From Gemmatimonadaceae bacterium (GTDB lineage: Bacteria > Gemmatimonadota > Gemmatimonadetes > Gemmatimonadales > Gemmatimonadaceae): a stretch of 64,000 bases of DNA. Below, one piece after another: positions 10,732-19,799 of this stretch (the first letter of the stretch is position 1; every line of letters begins with the position of its first letter). Below the pieces are notes generated by a model that ran no database searches, was not told where the DNA came from, and was given only the letters and a program-made list of their open reading frames with translations. The position numbers were made by a program, and so were the translations under genes. The stretch is from the NCBI GenBank assembly GCA_025362035.1, contig JANYIN010000074.1, forward strand, positions 104,238 through 168,237, given 5' to 3'.

Positions 10732-13224
10732 CTACACGCGGTCAGGCTCGGTGCCGAATGGATCGCCGGGAGGCGCCGCGAGTGCTGGGCTCGGCTTGGG
10801 CAATTCGCGGCGGTCGATCCACCGTGCAAAGTCGCCGGAGATGGACGACCAGTGCGCCCTGGTCATCGGGTCACCCGAGCCGGCCCTCTTCTGGGCCACG
10901 CCGCGTAGTCTGCCAATCTCGTACTCCGCCACCGCCCGTACCTCCGGAGCCGCATCAACATCTGCCGCCAGCAGCAGGAGCCGGTCGGCAACCGCGCGTT
11001 GCGTCACCCGGCGCAACGCGTCGTGCTTGGCATCACCGCGCGCGCCACGCGGCTCCCACGTGGCGGCGACGAGCGAGTCGATCGTTTCGTGGAGTGTGAG
11101 CATGTTTGGGGCACGCGACGCGAACGCCACGAGTCGCGCCGCGCGCTCCCGCTGCAGCATCCCGTCCACGATCATCTGTGCCAGAGTCCTCGCCGCCGCG
11201 AGTTCGTCGAACGCGGGATCGGTGTGGCCCCGGAATAGCTCGCCGACCGGACTGTCACTGTTGTTGACCGGGCCGCTGTACCCGCTCGGGCGCGGTCCCA
11301 GCAGGTTGAGGACGCTGTCGGGAATCGCGAGTTCAGCGGGCTGCAGTTGCGTTAGGAGAAGCGAGAGCGCCTCGCGTTGCCGCTCGCCGCCGATCAGCGT
11401 GGTGGCCGACTGCCCGTCGCCGCGCACCGCGTTGGCGTACTCCATTCCGCCCAGCGTCTTCGTCACGCCGTTCAGGGCGAACCGATGCCAGAAATACAGC
11501 GGCGCAAGTCGTTCCTGTAGCGTGGCGATGGGCTCCCCGACACGAATGTTGCGCAGCCCGAACCTCGACAACGCGACACGACGCACCGCAGTCTGGCGTC
11601 GGAGAAACTCCACCGGCGACGACGCGTCGTCCCAGAGGTTGACGCGCGGGTCGCTGGCATAATCGGGGCGCGCGTCGCCGTCGCTCAAGTAGAGGTAACC
11701 TTTCCTGAGCCCTTCGCTCACGATGGCCGCCAGCGAATCCTTCTCCGTTGCCGAGGGGAAGATGCCATAGGCCCATCGCACCGCCCACACGTCGAAGTCA
11801 CCAGGTCCGGAAGCGTACGCACTCGAAATGTCGATCTCGCCGTCCGGTGTGAGACGCACCCGCGGCGCCGGGTAGTCCATCACCGACGAGCGCTCATTGA
11901 TGCTCGCGATGTAATTGTGGGACATACCGAGCGTATGGCCGACTTCGTGTGCGCTTACCTGCCGCACGCGCGCCAGGACGAAGGCGGTGTCAGCGACCGC
12001 CGCATCGGCGCCGAGTAGCGCCGCGTAGATGTTGTAGTCCGTCCGTGCGCGATGCGAATCCATGCGCGCCATGCCCTTCAGGATCTCGCCAGTGCGGGGA
12101 TCGCCGAGCGACCCGCCCACGGACCAGCCGCGCTCATTGCGGTTCTCCCATTGCACGATGTTGTAGCGCGCATCCAGCGGATCCGCCCCTTCGGGCAGAT
12201 ACTCGGCGACGAATCCGCCCGCGAGCCCGGCCCGATTGAAGGCTTCGGTCCAGAAGCGCACTCCGTCCAGCGTCGCCTGCTTCATCGGCTCGGGAATGCC
12301 TGGATCCACGTAGTAGCGAATCGGATTTCTGATCGGAGACCGGGCGTCACTTGAATTGGTGCGCTCGAGACGGTGGCGACCGATCCATCGCTGCTCGAGC
12401 GCATTCTGAATGGGCTGGCCGTAGTCCTTGAACGACATCCCGTAGAAGTTCACGCGCGGATCGAGCGCGCGCGGATGATAGTTCGTATCCGGAAGCGGCA
12501 GTAGCGAGACGTGCTGGCGCATAGTGAAGGCACGGCCGTCGGGGACGATGCGCGCGACGATGCCGCCGGGACGACCGGTGGTGGTGAATGTGAGTGAGAC
12601 GTCAATTTCGGAATTCGTCGGATACGCCTGCGTGTGAGCGCGATCGATGGATGAGCGGTCGCGTGCTACGGTGTACGTTCCTTGATTCGCGCGGGCCATG
12701 GTCCCGGCGATGTCGTTCCAGTCGCGATACGCCACTTCGGTCAGGTCCACCAACACGCGTCCGCCCTCGTCCGCCAACACCGGCAACGACGCTACCGTGC
12801 TCACGGAAAACGCCTCGTCAATGCTTCGCTTGTGCGCGGCATTGTCCAGCGAAGTGCGGAAGCCCTGATTCTCCAGCACCATGAGCACCCGGTCGCCGTC
12901 CCGGTCGAAGCGCACTACCTGATCTTCGCCGCTCGCACCCCGATCCAGGCCGATCGGGTTCGATCCGAATCCGCTGGCCAAGCTCACCCAGAACAATGCG
13001 TGAGTGGCGCCACTCGGCAGCTCCGCATAGAGTCGGCCCTGCTTCGAATCGACATAGAGCGGAACGAAGCCTTCGCGACGTTCGAAGCCAACGGTTCGCG
13101 ACGCGATCGTCGCCGCGGGCGCGCCCGATTGCGCCGGTAGCGAGCCGGGCGCGCCCTGCGCGCTGACACCGGAAGGAACCAGGATGACGACGGCCAGCAG
13201 CGTTACAACGATCAGCTTCGACAT
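10732..13224 (-). CDS. secreted zinc-dependent metalloprotease (DUF5117/DUF4953 type)
   Basis: An 830-residue exported protein with a signal peptide (LIVVTLLAVVILVPSGVSAQ). The zinc site is HEVGHTLGMSHN near residues 424-435, the extended HExxHxxGxxH metzincin motif, with YPAPRV shortly after in the Met-turn region. Segments such as YYVDPGIPEPMKQA and GVRFWTEAFNRAG are typical of the large family annotated as zinc-dependent metalloprotease in Bacteroidota and Gemmatimonadota. Its natural substrate is not known. It lies 32 bases after the M61 gene and 91 bases before fadN on the same strand; co-transcription with the former is likely. Confidence 0.88.
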   Translation of the reverse strand: MSKLIVVTLLAVVILVPSGVSAQGAPGSLPAQSGAPAATIASRTVGFERREGFVPLYVDSKQGRLYAELPSGATHALFWVSLASGFGSNPIGLDRGASGEDQVVRFDRDGDRVLMVLENQGFRTSLDNAAHKRSIDEAFSVSTVASLPVLADEGGRVLVDLTEVAYRDWNDIAGTMARANQGTYTVARDRSSIDRAHTQAYPTNSEIDVSLTFTTTGRPGGIVARIVPDGRAFTMRQHVSLLPLPDTNYHPRALDPRVNFYGMSFKDYGQPIQNALEQRWIGRHRLERTNSSDARSPIRNPIRYYVDPGIPEPMKQATLDGVRFWTEAFNRAGLAGGFVAEYLPEGADPLDARYNIVQWENRNERGWSVGGSLGDPRTGEILKGMARMDSHRARTDYNIYAALLGADAAVADTAFVLARVRQVSAHEVGHTLGMSHNYIASINERSSVMDYPAPRVRLTPDGEIDISSAYASGPGDFDVWAVRWAYGIFPSATEKDSLAAIVSEGLRKGYLYLSDGDARPDYASDPRVNLWDDASSPVEFLRRQTAVRRVALSRFGLRNIRVGEPIATLQERLAPLYFWHRFALNGVTKTLGGMEYANAVRGDGQSATTLIGGERQREALSLLLTQLQPAELAIPDSVLNLLGPRPSGYSGPVNNSDSPVGELFRGHTDPAFDELAAARTLAQMIVDGMLQRERAARLVAFASRAPNMLTLHETIDSLVAATWEPRGARGDAKHDALRRVTQRAVADRLLLLAADVDAAPEVRAVAEYEIGRLRGVAQKRAGSGDPMTRAHWSSISGDFARWIDRRELPKPSPALAAPPGDPFGTEPDRV

Positions 13225-13256
13225 GGTGGGCGGGAATTTTGAGAGGGGTTCCGACG

Positions 13257-15071
13257 TTATCGATCGGTGGTACCGTGCAGGATGCCGGCGCGAATACGAA
13301 CCGCGCGAGCCGAGGCGGCCGGATCCTCTTCGAGGTGCGGCGTCGACGCGCCGTACGCCAGCGCCGCGCGAAGGGTGAGCGTATCGCCCCCGCGCATGAC
13401 GACCAGCGGAAGTGAGGTTCCCGACGGACGGCCGGTGTAGCGCAGGCGGAACTTCACGCCGAATTCCGCGTCCGCAATTGGGACGTCCCCCACGCTCACC
13501 AGCACGTCACCTGGCTTGACTCCCGCGCGCGCTGCCGTGCTGCCTGGCTCGATGGCGACGACGTGAATGGCACCAACGGTGTCCGCGGTCGTCGTGAGGC
13601 CGATGTGCGGCGTGCTGTCGGGCACCAGACGGAGACCGGCGATCGTGAGCACGGTGGGCCAGGGATACGGATCGCGACCATCGACGTATTGACGTTCAAA
13701 CTCGTCGAAGCGCTTTCCGTTGGCCGCGCGACGCACCGCACCCCAGAAGTCCTCGTGGGTGAAACCTCTGGCCTTCTTGTACGTGGTCTCGTAGAGCTCC
13801 CGCATCACGCCGTCCAGCGAGTGCTTGTTGTCGCTCGCCTCGCGAATCCCGATGTCGAGCATGAATCCGGCAAGCGACCCTTTGGGATAGTAGCTGTATT
13901 CAGTGCCGTCCTTCGGATGAATCCATGTATTGAGCGACGCGTCGGTCAGCGCGAACGGCACCGTCGCGGCGATCTCCGCGATCTTCGCCGCCGTGAGGGC
14001 GTAAAAGCCCCGGACTTCGAGCACGCCGCTTCGGACTTCCGCGAGGTCCGCGTAATAGTCCGTGATACCCTCGCTCACCCACAACCACGGGGTGGGTTGC
14101 GGCCGATCGTAGTGATAGGGGACCAGGTCCGCGGGGCGCAACCGCTTCACGTTCCACGAGTGGAAGATCTCGTGTGCGTACAGCGAGGGGATGAAATCAC
14201 TACCGATGCCCTGGGCGCCCACCACATCCACGTGTGAGTTGGCGTGCTCGAGCCCACTCGCTCCCTGGTACGCGGAGTCGGCGATCTGCATGACCGTGTA
14301 CGACTCCCACGGTATGTCGCCGAAGACCGCCGCCTCGACAGGAATCACGCGCTTGAGCTGGCTCCACGCCGTCGCCCGCGCCGCCTTCGCAACGCTTCCG
14401 GTGGGATAGGTGGCGTAACGCACCGTCCTGTTCGAGATCGTGGCGCTGTCGAGATCGAACTTGCCGACGAACACCGGCATGTCCACCAAGTCGTGGTAGT
14501 TCGTTGCGCTGTACGTCCGCGCTCCACTCGCCGTCATTCCGGTGGCAACCAGGAAGTCCGGCTCTGTCCTGATAATCACGGTCGATGCGAATTCCGGCGA
14601 GCGCCCTTCCGGGTAGAGGAAGAGATTAGTTCCGTTGAACAATGCGAAATCGGGACGTGTCCACGACATGGCGTTGTCGAGCGTGTCGGCCACGATGGCG
14701 AACGAGACGATCACTCGGCCTGCTTTCGCGGGTCGAATGCGCCACGTGTCGTAGTCGAGCTTGTCCCAGCGCAGCGGAGCGTCGTTTTCCGTCGCGCGAA
14801 ATCCGCTCACCGAGCGCGCAAAGTTACTGATCTCGTACGCTCCCGGCGTCCAGGCGGGAAGCGAGAGCAGGACGATCGCGTCGTCCGCCACTTCGAACGT
14901 GGTAGTGACCGCGAGCCGCCGAGCGAAGAGCGTCGCGCGATCAGCGGTGACCTCGTAACGGATGCCGGTGATCGGCGCGGAAACAGCCGCGTCAGGCGCC
15001 TGACGCTGCGCGGGGAGTGAGGGAACGACGAGAGCGAGAAAGGCGAGCGAGGCGTGCGAAATGCGGAACAT
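13257..15071 (-). CDS. M61 family glycyl aminopeptidase with C-terminal PDZ domain
   Basis: A 604-residue secreted metallopeptidase. The signal peptide begins at MFRISHASLAFLALVVPSLPAQ, so the ATG at 15071 is chosen over the longer track ORF. The gluzincin motif HEIFHSWNVKRLRP lies near residue 299, and the downstream glutamate ligand is in WVSEGITDYYADL about 28 residues later, both diagnostic for M61. A PDZ domain occupies roughly residues 505-590 (VAIEPGSTAARAGVKPGDVL). Family members trim N-terminal glycine or alanine from peptides. It heads a minus-strand run with the neighbouring metalloprotease, consistent with extracytoplasmic peptide breakdown. Confidence 0.92.
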   Translation of the reverse strand: MFRISHASLAFLALVVPSLPAQRQAPDAAVSAPITGIRYEVTADRATLFARRLAVTTTFEVADDAIVLLSLPAWTPGAYEISNFARSVSGFRATENDAPLRWDKLDYDTWRIRPAKAGRVIVSFAIVADTLDNAMSWTRPDFALFNGTNLFLYPEGRSPEFASTVIIRTEPDFLVATGMTASGARTYSATNYHDLVDMPVFVGKFDLDSATISNRTVRYATYPTGSVAKAARATAWSQLKRVIPVEAAVFGDIPWESYTVMQIADSAYQGASGLEHANSHVDVVGAQGIGSDFIPSLYAHEIFHSWNVKRLRPADLVPYHYDRPQPTPWLWVSEGITDYYADLAEVRSGVLEVRGFYALTAAKIAEIAATVPFALTDASLNTWIHPKDGTEYSYYPKGSLAGFMLDIGIREASDNKHSLDGVMRELYETTYKKARGFTHEDFWGAVRRAANGKRFDEFERQYVDGRDPYPWPTVLTIAGLRLVPDSTPHIGLTTTADTVGAIHVVAIEPGSTAARAGVKPGDVLVSVGDVPIADAEFGVKFRLRYTGRPSGTSLPLVVMRGGDTLTLRAALAYGASTPHLEEDPAASARAVRIRAGILHGTTDR

Positions 15072-15385
15072 GTCCCGTGGGGTTCTTGCTTGAACGGTGA
15101 TCGGGGCGTCGGCAGCCTTTCTTAGCGGCGGTCGGCCGCACAAGGTTGCAGCCGCGCGCCCGACAAGATAGGGCGAAGCTACAGTCTAGACGTGCCCCGT
15201 CCACTGGGCACCGCTCGTGCATTGACCACCTGCATTGCGGTCGCGGGTCGTGGGCCGCACAAGGAACCACAACGAGTTACGAATATCGGGCACGACGTGA
15301 GTGTCCTCCATCGGGGACGAGACTGTCCACCTTGCGAGACTCCAGCGGAACGTGAAGCAGGACTGGACCTGTCCGGAGCATGACC
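15072..15385. other. divergent intergenic region between M61 peptidase and DUF3300 genes
   Basis: About 314 bases separating two divergently transcribed genes, so promoters for both are expected here. I see no convincing coding frame, no hairpin and no clear sigma-70 pair; short ORF-track lines here have no recognisable similarity. Confidence 0.5.
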
Positions 15386-16510
15386 ATGAAGAGCATATCT
15401 GGCTTTCTCGCTGTCGGGAGCCGTTCGCGCTACTCCTCAGCTCTGTTCACCCTCGTCGCGCTCCTGGGGTCTTCTCAGGCGACCGCCGCCCAGGTTCCCG
15501 TCAGGGGAGCACCACTCCCCGTCATGCCCCCCCCACCGGCGACGCCCCAACCGTCTTCGTACTATCCCTCGGAAATCGATCGCATCGTGTCGCCGATTGC
15601 GCTCTATCCCGATCCGCTACTGGCGCAGGTGCTCACCGCCGCCACCTTCTCGTCGCAGATTCCGCTCGCATTGCAGTGGGTGGACGAACGTCGGGGCATG
15701 AGTGGCGCGCAGCTCGCCGACGCGCTCGCGGCCGAGCAGGTGTCATGGGATCCCAGCGTGCAGGCACTTGTTGCCTTCCCGACCGTGTTGCAGATGATGG
15801 CGTCGTCGATGCCGTGGACCACGGAAATCGGTGAGGCATTTATGGGTCAGCACGCCGACGTGATGGACGCCGTGCAACGACTACGCGCGCAGGCGCAGCG
15901 CTATGGCTACCTTCAATCGACTCCCAACCTGCGCGTGACGCGCGCTCCGGTCATTGAGATCGTGCCCGTGGAGCCGGAGTACATCGTCGTCCCGTACTAC
16001 GATCCCGTCGTCGTGTTTGCGCCGCCGCGCCCACGTTTCATCCTGTCCACGGCCATTTACTTCGGCTACGGCGTGCGACTCGGGTTCTGGGACGATCCGT
16101 GGGGATGGGGATACAGTGGATTCTATTGGCCCGCGCATCGTGTGATAGGTGCATATCCGGGCTGGGGCCGCGGGTATCGCGAGCCCTTTCGTCCCGCCTG
16201 GTACACGCCCCCGCGGGTCTTTGCGACGCCTCGTGGATACACCGATCCACGCGGGCGGTGGCCGGGTGAGGGACACGACCGTCCATCAGTCCATCCGTCC
16301 GCGCCGCCGGGCACTCTTCGTACGGCGCAGCCTCGACCCAGTATGGAAATACAGCGCGGACCGTCACATGGCATGCCCCGGCTCGAAGAGCCTCGGAGCG
16401 AACCGCAGCGGGTGGAAACGCCGCGGAGCGCCGGTCCCCGTCCCGCGCCTCGAAGCGGTGGGGACGGTGGAACGCATGGTGATCGCGCCGCGAAGGCGCG
16501 TCCGCGATAG
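15386..16510 (+). CDS. DUF3300 domain-containing secreted protein
   Basis: About 374 residues with an N-terminal signal region ending near SSQATAAQ. The DUF3300 domain is clear: IDRIVSPIALYPDPLLAQVLTAATF, then ALQWVDERRGMSG, QVSWDPSVQALVAFPTVLQMM and MGQHADVMDAVQRLR. A tyrosine/proline-rich tail follows (PVEPEYIVVPYYDPVVV), then a basic, Pro/Arg-rich low-complexity C-terminus. Function of the family is unknown; it is usually envelope-located. Two in-frame ATGs exist at 15380 and 15386; the second has GGAG at seven bases and is preferred. It stands alone, divergent from the M61 gene. Confidence 0.85.
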   Translation: MKSISGFLAVGSRSRYSSALFTLVALLGSSQATAAQVPVRGAPLPVMPPPPATPQPSSYYPSEIDRIVSPIALYPDPLLAQVLTAATFSSQIPLALQWVDERRGMSGAQLADALAAEQVSWDPSVQALVAFPTVLQMMASSMPWTTEIGEAFMGQHADVMDAVQRLRAQAQRYGYLQSTPNLRVTRAPVIEIVPVEPEYIVVPYYDPVVVFAPPRPRFILSTAIYFGYGVRLGFWDDPWGWGYSGFYWPAHRVIGAYPGWGRGYREPFRPAWYTPPRVFATPRGYTDPRGRWPGEGHDRPSVHPSAPPGTLRTAQPRPSMEIQRGPSHGMPRLEEPRSEPQRVETPRSAGPRPAPRSGGDGGTHGDRAAKARPR

Positions 16511-16681
16511 ACCGCGGATGACCCCCATCAGGGCGCATTGCGTCCGGGCATCCGGAATTCGCGGAGATGCCAACTGGCGTCCCGCGGGCGCCGCCCATCA
16601 TATTCGGCCGGCTTCCCTGGGCTGATCTCGTGTCGATCGACCCGCGTTCACGAGACCAGACCGCGCGAAGGAGCGCCGAGC

Positions 16682-18892
16682 ATGACGCAGCCGAATGGCA
16701 CGCCGGATGTAGAGCCGGGATCTTTTAGCTCGTACATCCCCTCGACCGAATCGCCGAAGGAATTCAGCGTCGGCGCACTCGTTCTGGGCGTTGTACTGGG
16801 CTTGGTGTTCGCGGCGTCGAGCATCTACCTAGCGCTCAAGGTGAGCCTCACGGTCAGCGCATCCATACCGATCGCCGTTCTGTCGATCACGATCTTTCGC
16901 TACATCGCGCGCGCGTTTCGCGCCGCACCGGCGACGATTCTCCAGAACAATCTCGTGCAGACGACCGGGTCCGCCGGCGAGTCCATCGCCGCGGGCATCG
17001 CGTTCACGCTCCCGGCTCTGCTGCTTCTTGGTTATGAGCTGCCGTGGATCAAGGTCATGGCCATCGGCGTGGTGGGCGGCGTACTCGGCGTGTTGTTCCT
17101 CGTTCCCATTCGCCGCAGCTTGATCGTCAAGGAGCATGCGAACCTGAAGTACCCCGAAGGGACGGCATGCGCGCAGGTGCTCATCGTCGGCGAGAAGGGG
17201 GGAATGCAGGCAAAGACGGTGTTCTTGGGCTTTGGACTTGGCGCGGCTTACAAGCTTCTGAACGGCGGATTCCACGCGTTCCTCGAGGTGCCGAAACACG
17301 CATTCACAAAGGTCATGGCCAACGGCCAGACGCAGCTGTTTGGAGAGATCCAGGCGGAAATCAGCCCGGAGCTCACCGGCGTTGGTTACATTATCGGGCC
17401 GCGTATCGCCGGATACCTCTTCGCCGGCGGCTTGTTCTCCTTCTTCTGCCTCATTCCGGCCATCAAGCTGTTCGGCGGCGGACTCACGGAGCCGATCTTT
17501 CCCGCCACCACGCTCATCAGGGACATGAACGCGATGGACGTGCGGTCGAAATACGTGTACTACATCGGTGCGGGCGCGGTGACGATGGCCGGCATGATCA
17601 GTCTCGCGAGGACCCTCCCCACCATCTGGAGTTCGCTCATCGCTGGCCTCGGGGACTTCCGCGGCGTGCGAAGCAGTGACGGGGTAGCACGGACCGATCG
17701 CGACCTTCCGATGGGTGTTGTTATCGTCGGCACGCTTGTGTGCCTCGCTGCGATGGTACTGCTCCCGCAAATCGGCATCAACATCGTGGGCGGCGTCATC
17801 GCACTGTTCTTTGCGTTTCTCTTCGTGACCGTGTCCAGCCGCATCACCGGACAGATCGGAAGCTCGGCCAATCCGGTGTCGGGAATGACTGTGGCGACGC
17901 TGCTCCTCACGTCCCTGATGTTCCTCGCCGTTGGGTGGGTGGGCATCGAATACCGGGTGCTCGCGTTGTCCATCGGAGGTGTAGTCTGCGTCGCCGCATC
18001 CACGGCGGGCGCGACGTCACAGGACCTCAAGACCGGGTTTCTCGTCGGCGCAACACCGCGCTTCCAGCAGGTCGGTCTCCTCATCGGCGTGACGGCCAGC
18101 GCACTCCTCGTGGGCGGGATCATCCAGTTTCTCAACGACGCCAAGACCACGATCGTCGCGAAGAGCTATCCTGGTGTCCACGTTTCCACCATCGAGCAGG
18201 GCGCGCGCTTCGCGCTGGCCAACGGGCGTCTTGTACCCGCAGCGGATGCGGGTGGCGCACCAACGTATCGTGTCGGCCGTCTGTTTGAGGCCACCGGCCC
18301 AGCGATTGCCGGCAAGTATCTCGTGGACGAGGCCGGGGCCATCACGTACGTCATCGACCCTGGCGTGGGTGGGCACGAGCCAACCAATTACGACGGTCGA
18401 ACGGTCGAAAAGCTGGACTCGCCCAAGGCACAGATCATGGCACTGGTTGTTGACGGTATTTTGACCAAGAAACTGCCGTGGGGACTGATTCTCATCGGTG
18501 CGTTCCTGGCAATTGCAGTGGAAGTTCTTGGCGTTCCATCACTTCCGGTTGCGGTCGGCGTGTATCTCCCCATCTCGACTTCGGCCGCGATGTTCCTGGG
18601 CGGCGTCATTCGTTGGCTCGTGGACCGACGGCTGACGCCGGCCGAGCGGTCGGGCGCTGACGCCGACTCCGGTCCGGGGGTCCTTCTCTCATCAGGTTTG
18701 ATTGCCGGCGGCGCCATCATGGGTGTGGTTCTCGCCGGCCTGGCGGCACGGCACTACGATGAACGGTTCGATCTCTCCAGGAATCTCGGTATCATCGCGA
18801 CCAGCAACATCGCGTCGATTCTGGCATATTTGGTCTTGTTGGCAGTCCCGCTGTTCATGATTGCTCGTCGCCCTCGTAACGTGAACAGCTGA
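16682..18892 (+). CDS. OPT family oligopeptide transporter
   Basis: A 736-residue polytopic membrane protein. Recognisable OPT segments include FSVGALVLGVVLGLVFAASSIYLALK at the N-terminus, QNNLVQTTGSAGESIAAGIAFTLPAL, LKYPEGTACAQVL and, late in the protein, VEVLGVPSLPVAVGVYLPIS. An insertion between helices holds a soluble domain (KSYPGVHVSTIEQG to TNYDGRTVEKLD, about residues 495-585). Family members move oligopeptides or metal chelates by proton symport. The ATG at 16682 is chosen because GAAGGAG lies just upstream and the track start adds an unrelated basic stretch. Secreted peptidases nearby make peptide uptake the natural reading. Confidence 0.9.
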   Translation: MTQPNGTPDVEPGSFSSYIPSTESPKEFSVGALVLGVVLGLVFAASSIYLALKVSLTVSASIPIAVLSITIFRYIARAFRAAPATILQNNLVQTTGSAGESIAAGIAFTLPALLLLGYELPWIKVMAIGVVGGVLGVLFLVPIRRSLIVKEHANLKYPEGTACAQVLIVGEKGGMQAKTVFLGFGLGAAYKLLNGGFHAFLEVPKHAFTKVMANGQTQLFGEIQAEISPELTGVGYIIGPRIAGYLFAGGLFSFFCLIPAIKLFGGGLTEPIFPATTLIRDMNAMDVRSKYVYYIGAGAVTMAGMISLARTLPTIWSSLIAGLGDFRGVRSSDGVARTDRDLPMGVVIVGTLVCLAAMVLLPQIGINIVGGVIALFFAFLFVTVSSRITGQIGSSANPVSGMTVATLLLTSLMFLAVGWVGIEYRVLALSIGGVVCVAASTAGATSQDLKTGFLVGATPRFQQVGLLIGVTASALLVGGIIQFLNDAKTTIVAKSYPGVHVSTIEQGARFALANGRLVPAADAGGAPTYRVGRLFEATGPAIAGKYLVDEAGAITYVIDPGVGGHEPTNYDGRTVEKLDSPKAQIMALVVDGILTKKLPWGLILIGAFLAIAVEVLGVPSLPVAVGVYLPISTSAAMFLGGVIRWLVDRRLTPAERSGADADSGPGVLLSSGLIAGGAIMGVVLAGLAARHYDERFDLSRNLGIIATSNIASILAYLVLLAVPLFMIARRPRNVNS

Positions 18893-18936
18893 CGAGTCAG
18901 CCAACGCCCACTTGGCGGGCGATCAGTGAGGCGAAA

Positions 18937-19716
18937 ATGAGCGGCACGTTGATGCGGTGGGCCCGGGTGGCAACGAGTGTCGCGGGGTTCCTCGCGGCGG
19001 CGGATGCACCGACTTCCCTTACGGCGCAGCAGCCGTTCTCGACGCTCGTGGGGAGCGTCCGCGATTCGGCTGGCCACCCCGTGCCCAACGCCGAAGTCCG
19101 GCTTACTGGCTCCGACGTGTTCACGCGCACGAACGACTCCGGCGGATTCCGTCTCCAGGGCCTGCCGCTGGGCATGGTCAACGTCACGGCGCGGAGGCTT
19201 GGCTTCGCTCCCGCGAGTTTCGATCTGAAGATGCGGCAAGGCCAGCGCGATTCGCTGGTGCTCACGCTCACGATGCTGGCGCAGAGTCTTCCGGGCGTGG
19301 TGGCGATAGACGAGGCGATGGCGCGCTCGCAGCGGCTGCTGGCCGGTTTCTGGGCTCGTCGGTCGCAGGGCTTCGGCCACTACCTCACGCGAGAGGAGAT
19401 CGTGCAGCGCGATGCGCACGAATTCACGGAACTCGTCCGCATGATCCCCAGCGTCAGCGTCCAGATACGGAGCGGGCGTCCAGTGGTCCGGTTTCCACGC
19501 TTCGGCCAGTCGGCGCTCCGGAGCGATTGCCCGCCGCTTTATTGGGTGGATGGCCAACGCCTCGAGAACGCCTCACCTGATGAATTCCCGCCGAACGACA
19601 TCGAAGCAATGGAAGTCTATGCGGGGGCCGCGACCATTCCGCCCCAGTTCGCGCCTCGGATGTCGTCGTATACCTGTGGAGTTATCGTGATCTGGACGCG
19701 TCTCCCCGGACTATAG
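18937..19716 (+). CDS. carboxypeptidase-regulatory-like / TonB plug-like secreted protein
   Basis: A 259-residue exported protein. After a signal peptide ending near SLTAQQ comes a carboxypeptidase regulatory-like beta-sandwich (GSVRDSAGHPVPNAEVRLTG, FRLQGLPLGMVNVTARRLGF). The second half looks like an isolated TonB-receptor plug (FTELVRMIPSVSVQ, PPLYWVDGQRLEN, NDIEAMEVYAGAATIPPQF), without any beta-barrel. Barrel-less plug proteins of this type are frequent in Gemmatimonadota. Role unknown; surface binding is a guess. Starts 44 bases after the OPT transporter, so possibly in the same operon. Confidence 0.75.
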   Translation: MSGTLMRWARVATSVAGFLAAADAPTSLTAQQPFSTLVGSVRDSAGHPVPNAEVRLTGSDVFTRTNDSGGFRLQGLPLGMVNVTARRLGFAPASFDLKMRQGQRDSLVLTLTMLAQSLPGVVAIDEAMARSQRLLAGFWARRSQGFGHYLTREEIVQRDAHEFTELVRMIPSVSVQIRSGRPVVRFPRFGQSALRSDCPPLYWVDGQRLENASPDEFPPNDIEAMEVYAGAATIPPQFAPRMSSYTCGVIVIWTRLPGL

Positions 19717-19799
19717 GCCTTTTGTTTGAACCAAATTGCTCTGCATGGTCGCGGATGCTCGATCCGCACTTTCGGTACTTCACTTGTTACCCACCCTTC